Below, one piece after another: positions 49,875 to 58,110 of a DNA stretch of 64,000 nucleotides (positions within the stretch are counted from its first letter, which is position 1; each line of letters begins with the position of its first letter). Made by a program: the position numbers and the translations under genes. The notes beneath the pieces are model-generated. The model was given only the letters and a program-made list of their open reading frames with translations. It was not told the DNA's origin and ran no database searches. The stretch is from Pseudomonas alkylphenolica. GTDB taxonomy: Bacteria; Pseudomonadota; Gammaproteobacteria; Pseudomonadales; Pseudomonadaceae. The stretch spans positions 1,288,501 through 1,352,500 of the forward strand of contig NZ_CP009048.1 in NCBI RefSeq assembly GCF_000746525.1, read 5' to 3'.

Positions 49875-51863
49875 GTGCCCATCACTTTGCAGGCCCTGTT
49901 GGCGCCGAACAAACTCGCCGTGCAATTTGCCATCAAGACTTTGCTGGGCGGTGGCCTGGCCTTGTGGCTGGCACTGCGCTGGGGGCTGGAGCAACCGGCC
50001 TGGGCACTGATGACGGCCTTTATCGTTGCCCAGCCCTTGTCGGGCATGGTTTTGCAAAAAGGCCTGGCGCGGCTGTTCGGGACCCTGGTCGGCACGGCCA
50101 TGTCAGTGCTGTTCATGGGGCTGTTTGCACAGACGCCCTGGTTGTTCCTGTTGGCTTTGGCGCTGTGGCTGGCCTTGTGCACCGCTGGCTCGACCATGCT
50201 GCGCAGCGCCTGGGCTTATTCGTTCGTGTTGGCCGGTTACACCGTAGCGATCATCGCCTTGCCGGCGATCAATCATCCGCTGGCGGTGTTCGACCAGGCC
50301 GTGGCGCGCTGTACCGAGATCTGCCTGGGGATTATCTGCGCCACGGTGACCAGCGCCTTGCTCTGGCCCATGCGCGTTGAACAACAGCTAGGGGGGCAGG
50401 CGCGCCAGGCATGGCTCAGTGGTTTACAGGCGGCCAGCGCGACCCTGACCGGTGAAGCTCAGGCGCGCAAGGGCTTGCTGGAAATTCTCGGGCGCATCGT
50501 TGCCGTCGACGCCCAGCGTGAACATGCCTGGTTCGAAGGGCGTCTTGGCCGAGAGCGTGCCAGGGCAATCCGCGGATTGAGTCAGAAATTGCTGATTCTC
50601 CTGCGCATCGCCCGCTCGGTGCGGCGGCAGTGGCAACAGCTGGATGAAGCCCAGGCGCTACATCTGCAACCTTGGCTTGATGAGGTGCATGATGCCCTGG
50701 CCGCACCCGATCAGGCCGGCCTGTCACGCCTGCGTCAACGGGTCTGGGATGCGGCGCACGATGACAGTATCAGCTCGGCCGAACATTATTGTCTGGCACG
50801 CCTGACCTTGCTGCTGGACAACGCCATGGCCGCGACCCTGGCTCTACGCGCGGTGGAGGAGGGCAAGGCACCCGCGGATGTCCCCGACAGCCTGGCCGCG
50901 CATCGTGATCTGCCGCTGGCACTGTTGTTCGGTTCGCGCAGTGCCCTGGCTTTTTTGGCCATGGCCGGTTTCTGGCTGGCCACCGCCTGGACCGCGGCTC
51001 CTGGCGGCCTGGTGCTGACCTGTGTGGTCTGCAGCCTGTTTGCCAGCCGTGAGAACGGCGCGCAGATCGGTATGAGCTTTCTGCGTGGGATTCTGCTGGC
51101 CATGCCCGTGGCGTTTGTGGTCGGGCAGATCCTGCTGCCGCAGTGGAGCGGCTTTCCCATGCTGTGCATGGCCATGGGCGTGCCGTTGTTCTTTGGCGCA
51201 TTGGGCATGGCCAACCCGCGTATTGGGGCGACCGCCACGTCCTACTGCCTGCATTTCATCGTCCTGGTAGCGCCACTCAATGCCATGAGCTTTGAGGTTG
51301 CGACCTTTCTCAACAGTGCCCAGGCCATGCTGATCGGCGTGGGGGCGGCGGTGCTGGCGTTCAAACTGTTGGTGCTGCGTAATCCGGCCTGGCACGGACG
51401 CCGCCTGCGCGCCGCGACCCAGAACGACCTGGTGCGCTTGACCCGCCGTGAGCTGCGCGGTGCCGATACCTGGTTCGGTGGGCGTATGGCCGACCGTTTG
51501 TTGCAGCTGGCGCGGCATTACTCGGCATTGACCGAGCAGGAGCGCGGCCGTTGGGATGATGGCGTACATGGCCTGGATATCGGCGATGAGCTGTTGCACC
51601 TGCGCCACTGCCTGGCTGTTGCCCGCGCGCCGCTGGCAGGCGCCGACCGCGAGTATCTGCAGCAACTGGAAGCGGTGCTGGCACGAGGCCCGGCGCCGGG
51701 AAGAGGCCAGCGCCTGAATGCCGCCAGTGCCGCGTTCATCGAGGTCCTGCAACGCCAGCCTCCCAGCGATCCGATACGCCTGGCGGTGGGGGCGGTGTTG
51801 CAGTTGCAGCGCAGTTGGGGCAAATGGTGCCGTCGACAGGAGGAAATTCATGGGGTTGCGTGA
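49875..51863 (+). CDS. FUSC-family efflux protein (AaeB-like)
   Basis: Protein of 662 residues. Two blocks of membrane spans (about 15-160 and 355-500) with cytoplasmic regions between and after them, as in AaeB and fusaric-acid resistance proteins. FAIKTLLGGGLALWLALRWG and PAWALMTAFIVAQPLSGMVL are typical. GTG start. With DUF1656 and HlyD-type partners it should export aromatic acids. Confidence 0.88.
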   Translation: MPITLQALLAPNKLAVQFAIKTLLGGGLALWLALRWGLEQPAWALMTAFIVAQPLSGMVLQKGLARLFGTLVGTAMSVLFMGLFAQTPWLFLLALALWLALCTAGSTMLRSAWAYSFVLAGYTVAIIALPAINHPLAVFDQAVARCTEICLGIICATVTSALLWPMRVEQQLGGQARQAWLSGLQAASATLTGEAQARKGLLEILGRIVAVDAQREHAWFEGRLGRERARAIRGLSQKLLILLRIARSVRRQWQQLDEAQALHLQPWLDEVHDALAAPDQAGLSRLRQRVWDAAHDDSISSAEHYCLARLTLLLDNAMAATLALRAVEEGKAPADVPDSLAAHRDLPLALLFGSRSALAFLAMAGFWLATAWTAAPGGLVLTCVVCSLFASRENGAQIGMSFLRGILLAMPVAFVVGQILLPQWSGFPMLCMAMGVPLFFGALGMANPRIGATATSYCLHFIVLVAPLNAMSFEVATFLNSAQAMLIGVGAAVLAFKLLVLRNPAWHGRRLRAATQNDLVRLTRRELRGADTWFGGRMADRLLQLARHYSALTEQERGRWDDGVHGLDIGDELLHLRHCLAVARAPLAGADREYLQQLEAVLARGPAPGRGQRLNAASAAFIEVLQRQPPSDPIRLAVGAVLQLQRSWGKWCRRQEEIHGVA

Positions 51864-52056
51864 GTGGGCGCTGGGTGGTGTGTTGCTCAGCCCGTTTTTG
51901 ATTTACGTGGTGTTGGCCCTGGTGCTGACCGCGGCCGTGCGCCTGCTGCTGCGCCTGACCCCGTTGGGGCGTTGGGTCTGGCATGAGGCGTTGTTCGATT
52001 GCGCATTGTTCATTTGTGTATTGACCCTGGTAACCCTGGGACTTGGGCCTTTGTAA
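51850..52056 (+). CDS. DUF1656 small membrane protein (AaeX-like)
   Basis: Protein of 68 residues with two membrane spans (LGGVLLSPFLIYVVLALVLT, ALFDCALFICVLTLVTLGLG). Overlaps the end of the efflux gene by 14 bases, with AGGAGG upstream. Always found with AaeAB-type pumps. Confidence 0.88.
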   Translation: MGLREWALGGVLLSPFLIYVVLALVLTAAVRLLLRLTPLGRWVWHEALFDCALFICVLTLVTLGLGPL

Positions 52057-52067
52057 GGAGAGTGACC

Positions 52068-52937
52068 ATGCGTGCATTGCTACGTATCGCAGTAACCTTG
52101 TGCCTGGTGGCAGTAGCGGTGTTTGCCGGCTGGAAACTCTGGCAGTACTACATGCTCACCCCGTGGACCCGCGATGCGAAAATCCGCGCCGACGTGGTAA
52201 TCATTGCCCCGGACGTCTCCGGTTGGGTGCGTGAGCTCAAGGTGCAGGACAACCAGCAGGTCAAGGCTGGCGAATTGCTCATGTCGATCGACCGTGACCG
52301 CTTCGAAGCGGCGCTGGACAAGGCCAGCGCTGTGGCCGAAACCCGCCAGCAGCAGTTACGCCTGCGCGAGCATGAAGCTTCGCGGCGCGCCGCTTTGGGG
52401 CCGCAGGCGATCAGCGCCGAACTGCGTGAAAACGCACAGATCAATGCCGCAGTGGCCCGTGGTGAATTGCGCCAGGCTCAGGCCGACGTCAAGGCGGCGG
52501 AGATCAACCTGGCCCGCAGCCAGGTCAAGGCACCGCGTGATGGCCATATCACCAACCTGCGCCTGGCCGAGGGCAACTACGTCAATGCCGGGCAGCCAGT
52601 GATGGCGCTGATTGACGACTCGACCTTCTACGTCCAGGCGTATTTCGAAGAAACCAAACTGCCACGCATCCGTGTCGGCGACCCGGTCAAGGTCTGGTTG
52701 ATGAGCGCCGGTGAGCCCATGCAGGGGCACGTCGAAAGCATCAGCCGCGGTATCACCGACCGCAATGCCAACCCCGACAGTCAGTTGCTTGCCGAAGTCG
52801 AGCCAACGTTCAACTGGGTGCGCCTGGCCCAGCGCATTCCGGTGCGGATCAAACTGGACCAGGTTCCCGAGGGTGTGACCCTGAGCGCAGGCATGACCGC
52901 CAGCGTTCAGGTGCGTGAAGACCAGGTGCAGCGCTGA
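52068..52937 (+). CDS. HlyD-type periplasmic adaptor (AaeA-like)
   Basis: Protein of 289 residues. N-terminal anchor (LLRIAVTLCLVAVAVFAGWK), then biotinyl-lipoyl-like DAKIRADVVIIAPDVSGWV, a short coiled hairpin (about 85-165), and LAEGNYVNAGQPVMALIDDS. Links the inner-membrane pump to an outer-membrane channel. Eleven bases after the DUF1656 gene, same operon. Confidence 0.92.
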   Translation: MRALLRIAVTLCLVAVAVFAGWKLWQYYMLTPWTRDAKIRADVVIIAPDVSGWVRELKVQDNQQVKAGELLMSIDRDRFEAALDKASAVAETRQQQLRLREHEASRRAALGPQAISAELRENAQINAAVARGELRQAQADVKAAEINLARSQVKAPRDGHITNLRLAEGNYVNAGQPVMALIDDSTFYVQAYFEETKLPRIRVGDPVKVWLMSAGEPMQGHVESISRGITDRNANPDSQLLAEVEPTFNWVRLAQRIPVRIKLDQVPEGVTLSAGMTASVQVREDQVQR

Positions 52938-53663
52938 TCAAGGCTGCTGGCGCGTAGCGGCCAGAACGATTTCGCGGATGCACACATGTTGCGGTTGCTG
53001 GTAGGCATAGGCGATAGCGCCGGCAACATCCTCGGCGCTGAGCACCTGGCCACCCATTTCGGCTTTCCAGGCCTGGTAGCCGTCCTTGATCCCGGCATCG
53101 GTGGTATGCCCAAGCAGTTCGGTTTCCACCGCGCCCGGAGCGATAGTCACCACCCGCACATTGTGGGCCGCGACTTCTTCGCGCAGGTTCTCGGAAATGC
53201 CATGCACGGCGAACTTGGTGCCGACATAGGCCACATGGTTGGGAAACGTCTTGCGTCCGGCCACCGAGCTGACATTGATGATCGTGCCCTGGCGCCGCTC
53301 GATCATGCCGCCTACAAGGGCATGGATGCCATTGAGCAGCCCTTTGACGTTGACGTCGAGCATCTGCTCCCACTGATCGGGGTCCTGTTCGTGCATCTGC
53401 CCCAACAGCATCACTCCAGCATTGTTGACCAGCGCATCGGCCGGGCCATAGAGGCTTTCAGCTTCTTGCACAGCCGCGACAAAGGCCCCGCGGTCACTGA
53501 CATCCACGGCACGGCACAGACAGTTCGGCAGGGCCAGGGCCTGCATTCGTTCCAGGCGCCGGGCCAGCAGTAGCAATGGATGCCCCGCGTTTGACAGCAA
53601 GCGTGCAGTGGCTTCGCCGATACCTGAACTGGCGCCAGTGATGATAATCAGTGGTTTGTGCAT
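52938..53663 (-). CDS. Short-chain dehydrogenase/reductase
   Basis: Protein of 241 residues. Cofactor loop TGASSGIGEATARLL, NNAG in DALVNNAGVMLLGQ, catalytic Ser in INVSSVAGRK, and Tyr-x3-Lys in AYVGTKFAVHG. All key residues are present. NADP preference is suggested by the Arg pair in LLARRLERM. Divergent from a LysR gene, 100 bases away. Ends directly at the adaptor gene stop on the other strand. Confidence 0.9.
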   Translation of the reverse strand: MHKPLIIITGASSGIGEATARLLSNAGHPLLLLARRLERMQALALPNCLCRAVDVSDRGAFVAAVQEAESLYGPADALVNNAGVMLLGQMHEQDPDQWEQMLDVNVKGLLNGIHALVGGMIERRQGTIINVSSVAGRKTFPNHVAYVGTKFAVHGISENLREEVAAHNVRVVTIAPGAVETELLGHTTDAGIKDGYQAWKAEMGGQVLSAEDVAGAIAYAYQQPQHVCIREIVLAATRQQP

Positions 53664-53763
53664 GGTGGACTCCAAGGCATAATTGATTTCAATGGCTCAA
53701 GTGTATTGGCTTGAGTTTCGTCTGAAAAACGGCTTATTTCTCTCGCTGGTATCGGAATTACCT

Positions 53764-54552
53764 ATGGATATTCGCCATCTGAAGGCGTTTCTTGCGGTGT
53801 TCGAGGAGCGCAACATCACCTCGGCTGCGCAACGGCTGTGCGTCGCCCAACCGACATTATCGGTCACCATCCGCCAGCTCGAAGAAGAGCTGGGCGTCAT
53901 GCTGTTCCTGCGTCAGGCGCGTGGTGTCGAGGTCAGTGAACAGGCCCGGCAGTTATACCCACAGGCGCAACGCCTGGTAGCTGAGGCACAGGCCTTGAGC
54001 CGACGTTTCCGCGAGGGGCAGGACCGCCTGCCGTTGCAACTGGGTGTAGAAGCGGATATCGCCGCCAGTCAGGTTGAGGCATTTGTCCGCTTGGCCATTC
54101 AGGCTGTCCCCGCTGTGCAACTGACCTTGCTCGACGGTTGTGCCGGCGATGCGCGGCTCGGGGTCGAAGCCTTGTGCTGTGAGGATGAGTTGTTCCTGGC
54201 GCTCTGGGATGAGCCTTTCGTGTTTGCCATGGCCACGGGCAGTAGCACGACTGACCGCTGGATCACCTGCCCGCAGCACGTTTCCCATCAACGCCTGCTC
54301 GCGTTCTATGGCAATGGCGAGCAGGTCGGGCATGCCGGTTCCCTGCAGCAGGCCGTGCCGATGGTCGCCGCAGGGTTGGGGGCAGCGTTGTTGCCACAGT
54401 CGCTGGTCGAGCGCCACTCCGGGCTGCAGTGGCGCCCTTGGCAAGGTTCGGCACTGACCCGCCGGGTGGGGCTATGTTTTGCTGCTCAGGCTCTGCAACT
54501 GCCTGCCCTTGCCCAACTGCATCAGGCCCTGGGCGGCGTGCAGGTCGCTTAA
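53764..54552 (+). CDS. LysR-family regulator, short
   Basis: Protein of 262 residues, about 40 shorter than usual. The DNA-binding domain is whole (DIRHLKAFLAVFEERNITSA, PTLSVTIRQLEEELGVMLFL). The effector domain lacks part of its length (gap near residue 130-160). Divergent from the SDR gene that it probably controls. The ATG at MDIRHLKAF was chosen over an upstream one by family fit. Confidence 0.88.
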   Translation: MDIRHLKAFLAVFEERNITSAAQRLCVAQPTLSVTIRQLEEELGVMLFLRQARGVEVSEQARQLYPQAQRLVAEAQALSRRFREGQDRLPLQLGVEADIAASQVEAFVRLAIQAVPAVQLTLLDGCAGDARLGVEALCCEDELFLALWDEPFVFAMATGSSTTDRWITCPQHVSHQRLLAFYGNGEQVGHAGSLQQAVPMVAAGLGAALLPQSLVERHSGLQWRPWQGSALTRRVGLCFAAQALQLPALAQLHQALGGVQVA

Positions 54553-55307
54553 AGGAACATACCGCCCGACACTTCCAGACGCTGGCCATTGATCCAGCCT
54601 CCACCCTCGCCGAGCAGCAGTGCGACTGCCGCGCCGATGTCATCCGGCAAGCCGACCCGGCCCAGGGCGGTATTGCTGGCGATAAAGTCGTTGACCTCGG
54701 TGTTGTCGCGGACCACGCCGCCACCAAAATCGGTCTCGATGGCGCCCGGGGCGAGGATGTTGACGCGGATGCCCCGCGCGCCCAGCTCTTTAGCCTGATA
54801 GCGAGTCAGTACTTCCATGGCGCCTTTCATCGCCGCATAAGCCGCATAGCCGGGCAGGGCGAAGCGGGTCAGGCCGGTGGAAATATTGACGATCCGGCCC
54901 TGGTCGGCAATCAACGGTAGCAACCGCTGAGTCAGGAAAAACGGCCCCTTGAGCTGGATGTTGCACAGCTGGTCGAACTGCGCCTCACTGGTTTCACTGA
55001 ACGCCGCGTTGATGCCGATACCGGCATTGTTGACCAGAAAATCCAGCTGCTCGCGGCCAAACACTGACCTGAGGGTCTGGTGCAATTGCTCGGCGAAGCT
55101 TTCGAAGCTGCCACTGTCGCTGACATCCAGAGCCAGCATTGCGGCGCGCACACCCGATTGTTCCAGAGACTGCACCAGCGCCTGGGCTTCCTGCGCCTTG
55201 CTGTGATAAGTGCCGATAATGTCGATGCCCTGGGCCGCCAGGTGCAGCGCGGTATTTTTGCCCAGGCCGCGGCTGGCGCCGGTGATCAATGCGATTTTCC
55301 GATTCAT
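54549..55307 (-). CDS. Short-chain dehydrogenase/reductase
   Basis: Protein of 252 residues. TGASRGLGKNTALHLAAQG, LVNNAGIGINAAF, catalytic Ser in NISTGLTRFALPG, Tyr-x3-Lys in AYAAMKGAMEV, and the closing GGWINGQRLEVSGGMFL are a full classical SDR set. It overlaps the end of the LysR gene by four bases and is divergent from the next LysR gene. Confidence 0.92.
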   Translation of the reverse strand: MNRKIALITGASRGLGKNTALHLAAQGIDIIGTYHSKAQEAQALVQSLEQSGVRAAMLALDVSDSGSFESFAEQLHQTLRSVFGREQLDFLVNNAGIGINAAFSETSEAQFDQLCNIQLKGPFFLTQRLLPLIADQGRIVNISTGLTRFALPGYAAYAAMKGAMEVLTRYQAKELGARGIRVNILAPGAIETDFGGGVVRDNTEVNDFIASNTALGRVGLPDDIGAAVALLLGEGGGWINGQRLEVSGGMFL

Positions 55308-55428
55308 GCTCTGTACCTCGGGGTGAGAGGGGAGAAGTCGAAGAAAGTCTATTGGTCGGCTGAATGCTGATAAATCCACGGTTTTCGGAAATACTGGTCG
55401 GTACTTGCGAACAATCGAGCCTGCAACC

Positions 55429-56346
55429 ATGAACAAGCTGGAGTTGCTGCGTACCTTTGTCCGGGTCAGCGAACTGTCGAGTTTCACCCTTGCCGGGGAA
55501 AGTCTGGGACTACCGCGATCAACGGTCTCCGAGCAGGTCAGGGCCCTGGAGAGCCTGCTCGGTACGCGCTTATTGAACCGCACTACGCGGCGGGTCCAGG
55601 CCACTCAGGATGGCTTGCACCTGTACGAGCGTAGCAAAGACCTGTTGTCGCGCATGGATGAGATCGAAGGCCTGTTCCACAGTGAAAAGGCCGCGCTGAT
55701 CGGTCGTTTGCGCGTCGATCTGCCGACCTTGATGGCGCGGCGTATCATTCTGCCCAACCTGCCGCAGTTCATTGACTGTCACCCGGGGATCGAGCTGGAG
55801 ATCAGTTGCACGGATCGTCAGGTCGACCTGTTGCGTGAGGGTTTCGACTGCGTGCTGCGCATCGGCACCTTGAGTGACCTGGACCTGATTGCCCGGCCGC
55901 TGGGTTTCCTCGCTCAGATCAACTGCGCCAGTCCACGCTATTTACAGCGCCATGGCGTGCCCGAGAGCCTGGCCGACCTGCATCACCACCAGTTGATCCA
56001 CTATGTGAAGAACCTGGGCAGCCGTGGTCCGGGTTTCGAGTACCTGCAAGCCGGTGCCTTGCAGGTTCAGCCCATGGCCGGGACCGTTACCGTCAACAGT
56101 ACCGAGGCCTATGAAAGTGCCTGTGTGGCCGGGCTTGGTTTGATTCAGGCGCCAGCGGCAGGGCTGCAAGGGCATCTGGATCGCGGCGAACTGGTGGCGC
56201 TGCTGGCGGATTTCGTTCCGCCGCCGATGCCGGTTTCGTTGCTCTATGCCAGGCAACAACACGTGCCGCCGCGCCTGCGTGCGTTCATGGATTGGCTGGC
56301 AGCGTTGCTTGAGCCTCGTCTGGATCAAGCGGCAGGCGGAAACTGA
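55429..56346 (+). CDS. LysR-family regulator
   Basis: Protein of 305 residues. Winged-helix part LELLRTFVRVSELSSFTLAG with STVSEQVRALESLLGTRLLN; effector domain GRLRVDLPTLMARRIILPNL. CrgA-like subgroup. Divergent from the SDR gene (121-base shared region). Its 3' end overlaps the histidine kinase gene by 62 bases, tail to tail. Confidence 0.93.
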   Translation: MNKLELLRTFVRVSELSSFTLAGESLGLPRSTVSEQVRALESLLGTRLLNRTTRRVQATQDGLHLYERSKDLLSRMDEIEGLFHSEKAALIGRLRVDLPTLMARRIILPNLPQFIDCHPGIELEISCTDRQVDLLREGFDCVLRIGTLSDLDLIARPLGFLAQINCASPRYLQRHGVPESLADLHHHQLIHYVKNLGSRGPGFEYLQAGALQVQPMAGTVTVNSTEAYESACVAGLGLIQAPAAGLQGHLDRGELVALLADFVPPPMPVSLLYARQQHVPPRLRAFMDWLAALLEPRLDQAAGGN

Positions 56347-57499
56347 ACAGGGTTCCAGCTTCCTGGCTCGAGATCACCTCCATTCGCCCACCATGGGCCA
56401 GGGCGATCTGGTTGGCGATGTACAGACCCAGCCCCAGGCCGGATTGCACCGTGTCGTTCAACGGGTGAGAAAACGGTTGGAACAGCTGCGCCTGAACCTG
56501 CGGGGCAATCGGAGCGCCAACGTTATGCACGCCGAGCACGAAGGCTCGATCACGAATCTGTGCACTGACGTCTACCGGCTGGTCCTGGGCACCGTGGGTC
56601 AGGGCATTGGCTATCAGGTTGGAGAGCAGCTGGGAGACCCGCTCGCGATCACAATTGACCCCGCTCAAGTCGCCGATGTGCAGACTGATCTGTCGCTGCG
56701 GGTGAACACGTTGCAGTTCCGAGGCGACATGCCTGAGGGCATCGCCCAGGTCCGGGCAGGGTTGGATATTGACGGTGATGCCATTGCCCAGGCGCCCACG
56801 GGCAAAGTCCAGAACATCACGCACCAGCTGTGTGGCGCGCCGACCGCTGGTGAGGATGTGCTGGGCAATGGTCCGGCTTTTTTCATCCGGCAGGCGTTTA
56901 GTCAAGAGTTCGGCCCCGGCCGTGATGGCAAACAGCGGGTTGCGCAGGTCATGGCCGAGCACGGCAATGAACTGCTCGCGCAGCTCGGCCATGGCCCGTT
57001 CCTTTTGCAGGGCCTGCTCGGTTTTCTGGGCGTTTTCCTCGCTTTCGATCTGGATCGACAGCAAGCGTGCGAAAGACTCCATCATTGGCTGGATGGCACT
57101 GCCCTTGAGCGCTGCAGGCTGGGGGTCAAATGCGCAGATGGTTCCGAAAAAGCTGCCATCGGTACGAAACACCGGTACCGAAATATAGCTTTCGAATCTG
57201 TAGATTCGCGGCGTGGGATGGTTGCAGTACCGCTCGTCCTCGCTGGCCTTGTCTATCACTATGGTCCGGTGAGTGCCGCGAATTTCGTGGCACAGGGTAG
57301 AGGTCAGGTCCAGCTCGCCCCCCACCTTTAGGCCGAAGCCCAGGGTGTCGAGCACCGCACAGGCGGTCCAGCTGTTGTCACTGACCCGGGCCACGGCGGC
57401 AAAACGCAAGCCGGTGGATTCACAGATTACCTGCAAGATGGCCGGCACCACGTTGATCCGGCCTATCGTCGCGATATCGGCGGTAATGGTGTTGTTCAT
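56285..57499 (-). CDS. GAF-domain sensor histidine kinase
   Basis: Protein of 404 residues. GAF sensor domain (about 15-155, SYISVPVFRTDGSFFGTICA), short coiled link, H box FIAVLGHDLRNPLFAI with phospho-His, N box NLIANALTHG and G box SGLGLGLYIANQIALAHGG. Cytoplasmic. No response regulator gene nearby, so an orphan kinase; relatives are light- or redox-linked, but the chromophore Cys was not sought in detail. Confidence 0.9.
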   Translation of the reverse strand: MNNTITADIATIGRINVVPAILQVICESTGLRFAAVARVSDNSWTACAVLDTLGFGLKVGGELDLTSTLCHEIRGTHRTIVIDKASEDERYCNHPTPRIYRFESYISVPVFRTDGSFFGTICAFDPQPAALKGSAIQPMMESFARLLSIQIESEENAQKTEQALQKERAMAELREQFIAVLGHDLRNPLFAITAGAELLTKRLPDEKSRTIAQHILTSGRRATQLVRDVLDFARGRLGNGITVNIQPCPDLGDALRHVASELQRVHPQRQISLHIGDLSGVNCDRERVSQLLSNLIANALTHGAQDQPVDVSAQIRDRAFVLGVHNVGAPIAPQVQAQLFQPFSHPLNDTVQSGLGLGLYIANQIALAHGGRMEVISSQEAGTLFSFRLPLDPDEAQATLPANP

Positions 57500-57709
57500 C
57501 GATCGCTCACGGCAGCTGGCGACTTGAACAATCAGTGTGGGTCAAGTCTGGCGAGCCGGCCTGGATCGGCCGAAAAAATCCGTACCCGCCGGCCAGGATT
57601 TTCCATTAACCTTGGACCTCGAGTCGCTCCAGCAGAGAGAGACCACAACCGCCCCGCGTGCCAATCCCTTTCGTCCTGCGTCCTTGTGGATGCTTCAGTG
57701 AGGTTTGAC

Positions 57710-58033
57710 ATGCACATCACATCACAGGATATCTGTGCCGCCGCCGACCAGCTCAAGGGTTTTGTCGGCTATCACCGCAAGCTGGGCAAGCATATCGTGC
57801 GCTTCAGCGAAGACTCTTTCGGCATGGACGTCGCCGATGACAGCATCACCCCCAGCAGCGAATTCGTCTGGCAGGACGGCGAGGGCGAAGTCATGACTCT
57901 GAGCCGCGCACTGATCGAAATTCTCCTGGCGCAGAATGTTGATGAGCGACTCAATGTCAGCGAGCCATTGCGGGTTTACCTGCGTCGCCGCGACCTGCCG
58001 GAGATTGCCGCGCAACGGCGCCTGCGCGCGTAA
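57710..58033 (+). CDS. Conserved Pseudomonas protein of unknown function (107 aa)
   Basis: MHITSQDICAAADQLKGFVG begins the protein; an acidic middle (DSFGMDVADDSITPSSEFVW) and a basic end (RVYLRRRDLPEIAAQ-type) follow. No family recognised. The chosen ATG lies after a GTGAGGT sequence; an upstream in-frame ATG would add 62 residues of poor quality. Confidence 0.6.
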   Translation: MHITSQDICAAADQLKGFVGYHRKLGKHIVRFSEDSFGMDVADDSITPSSEFVWQDGEGEVMTLSRALIEILLAQNVDERLNVSEPLRVYLRRRDLPEIAAQRRLRA

Positions 58034-58038
58034 TCCCG

Positions 58039-58110
58039 GTAGGCGCGGGCTTGACCCGCGATTGTGGTCTGTCAGCTACATCGCATCGCGGGGCAAGCCC
58101 GCTCCCACAG
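58039..58110. repeat. REP palindrome pair 5, partly coding
   Basis: Inverted units GTAGGCGCGGGCTTGACCCG and GCATCGCGGGGCAAGCCCGC. The second unit encodes the last residues of the GGDEF/EAL protein on the minus strand. Confidence 0.9.
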
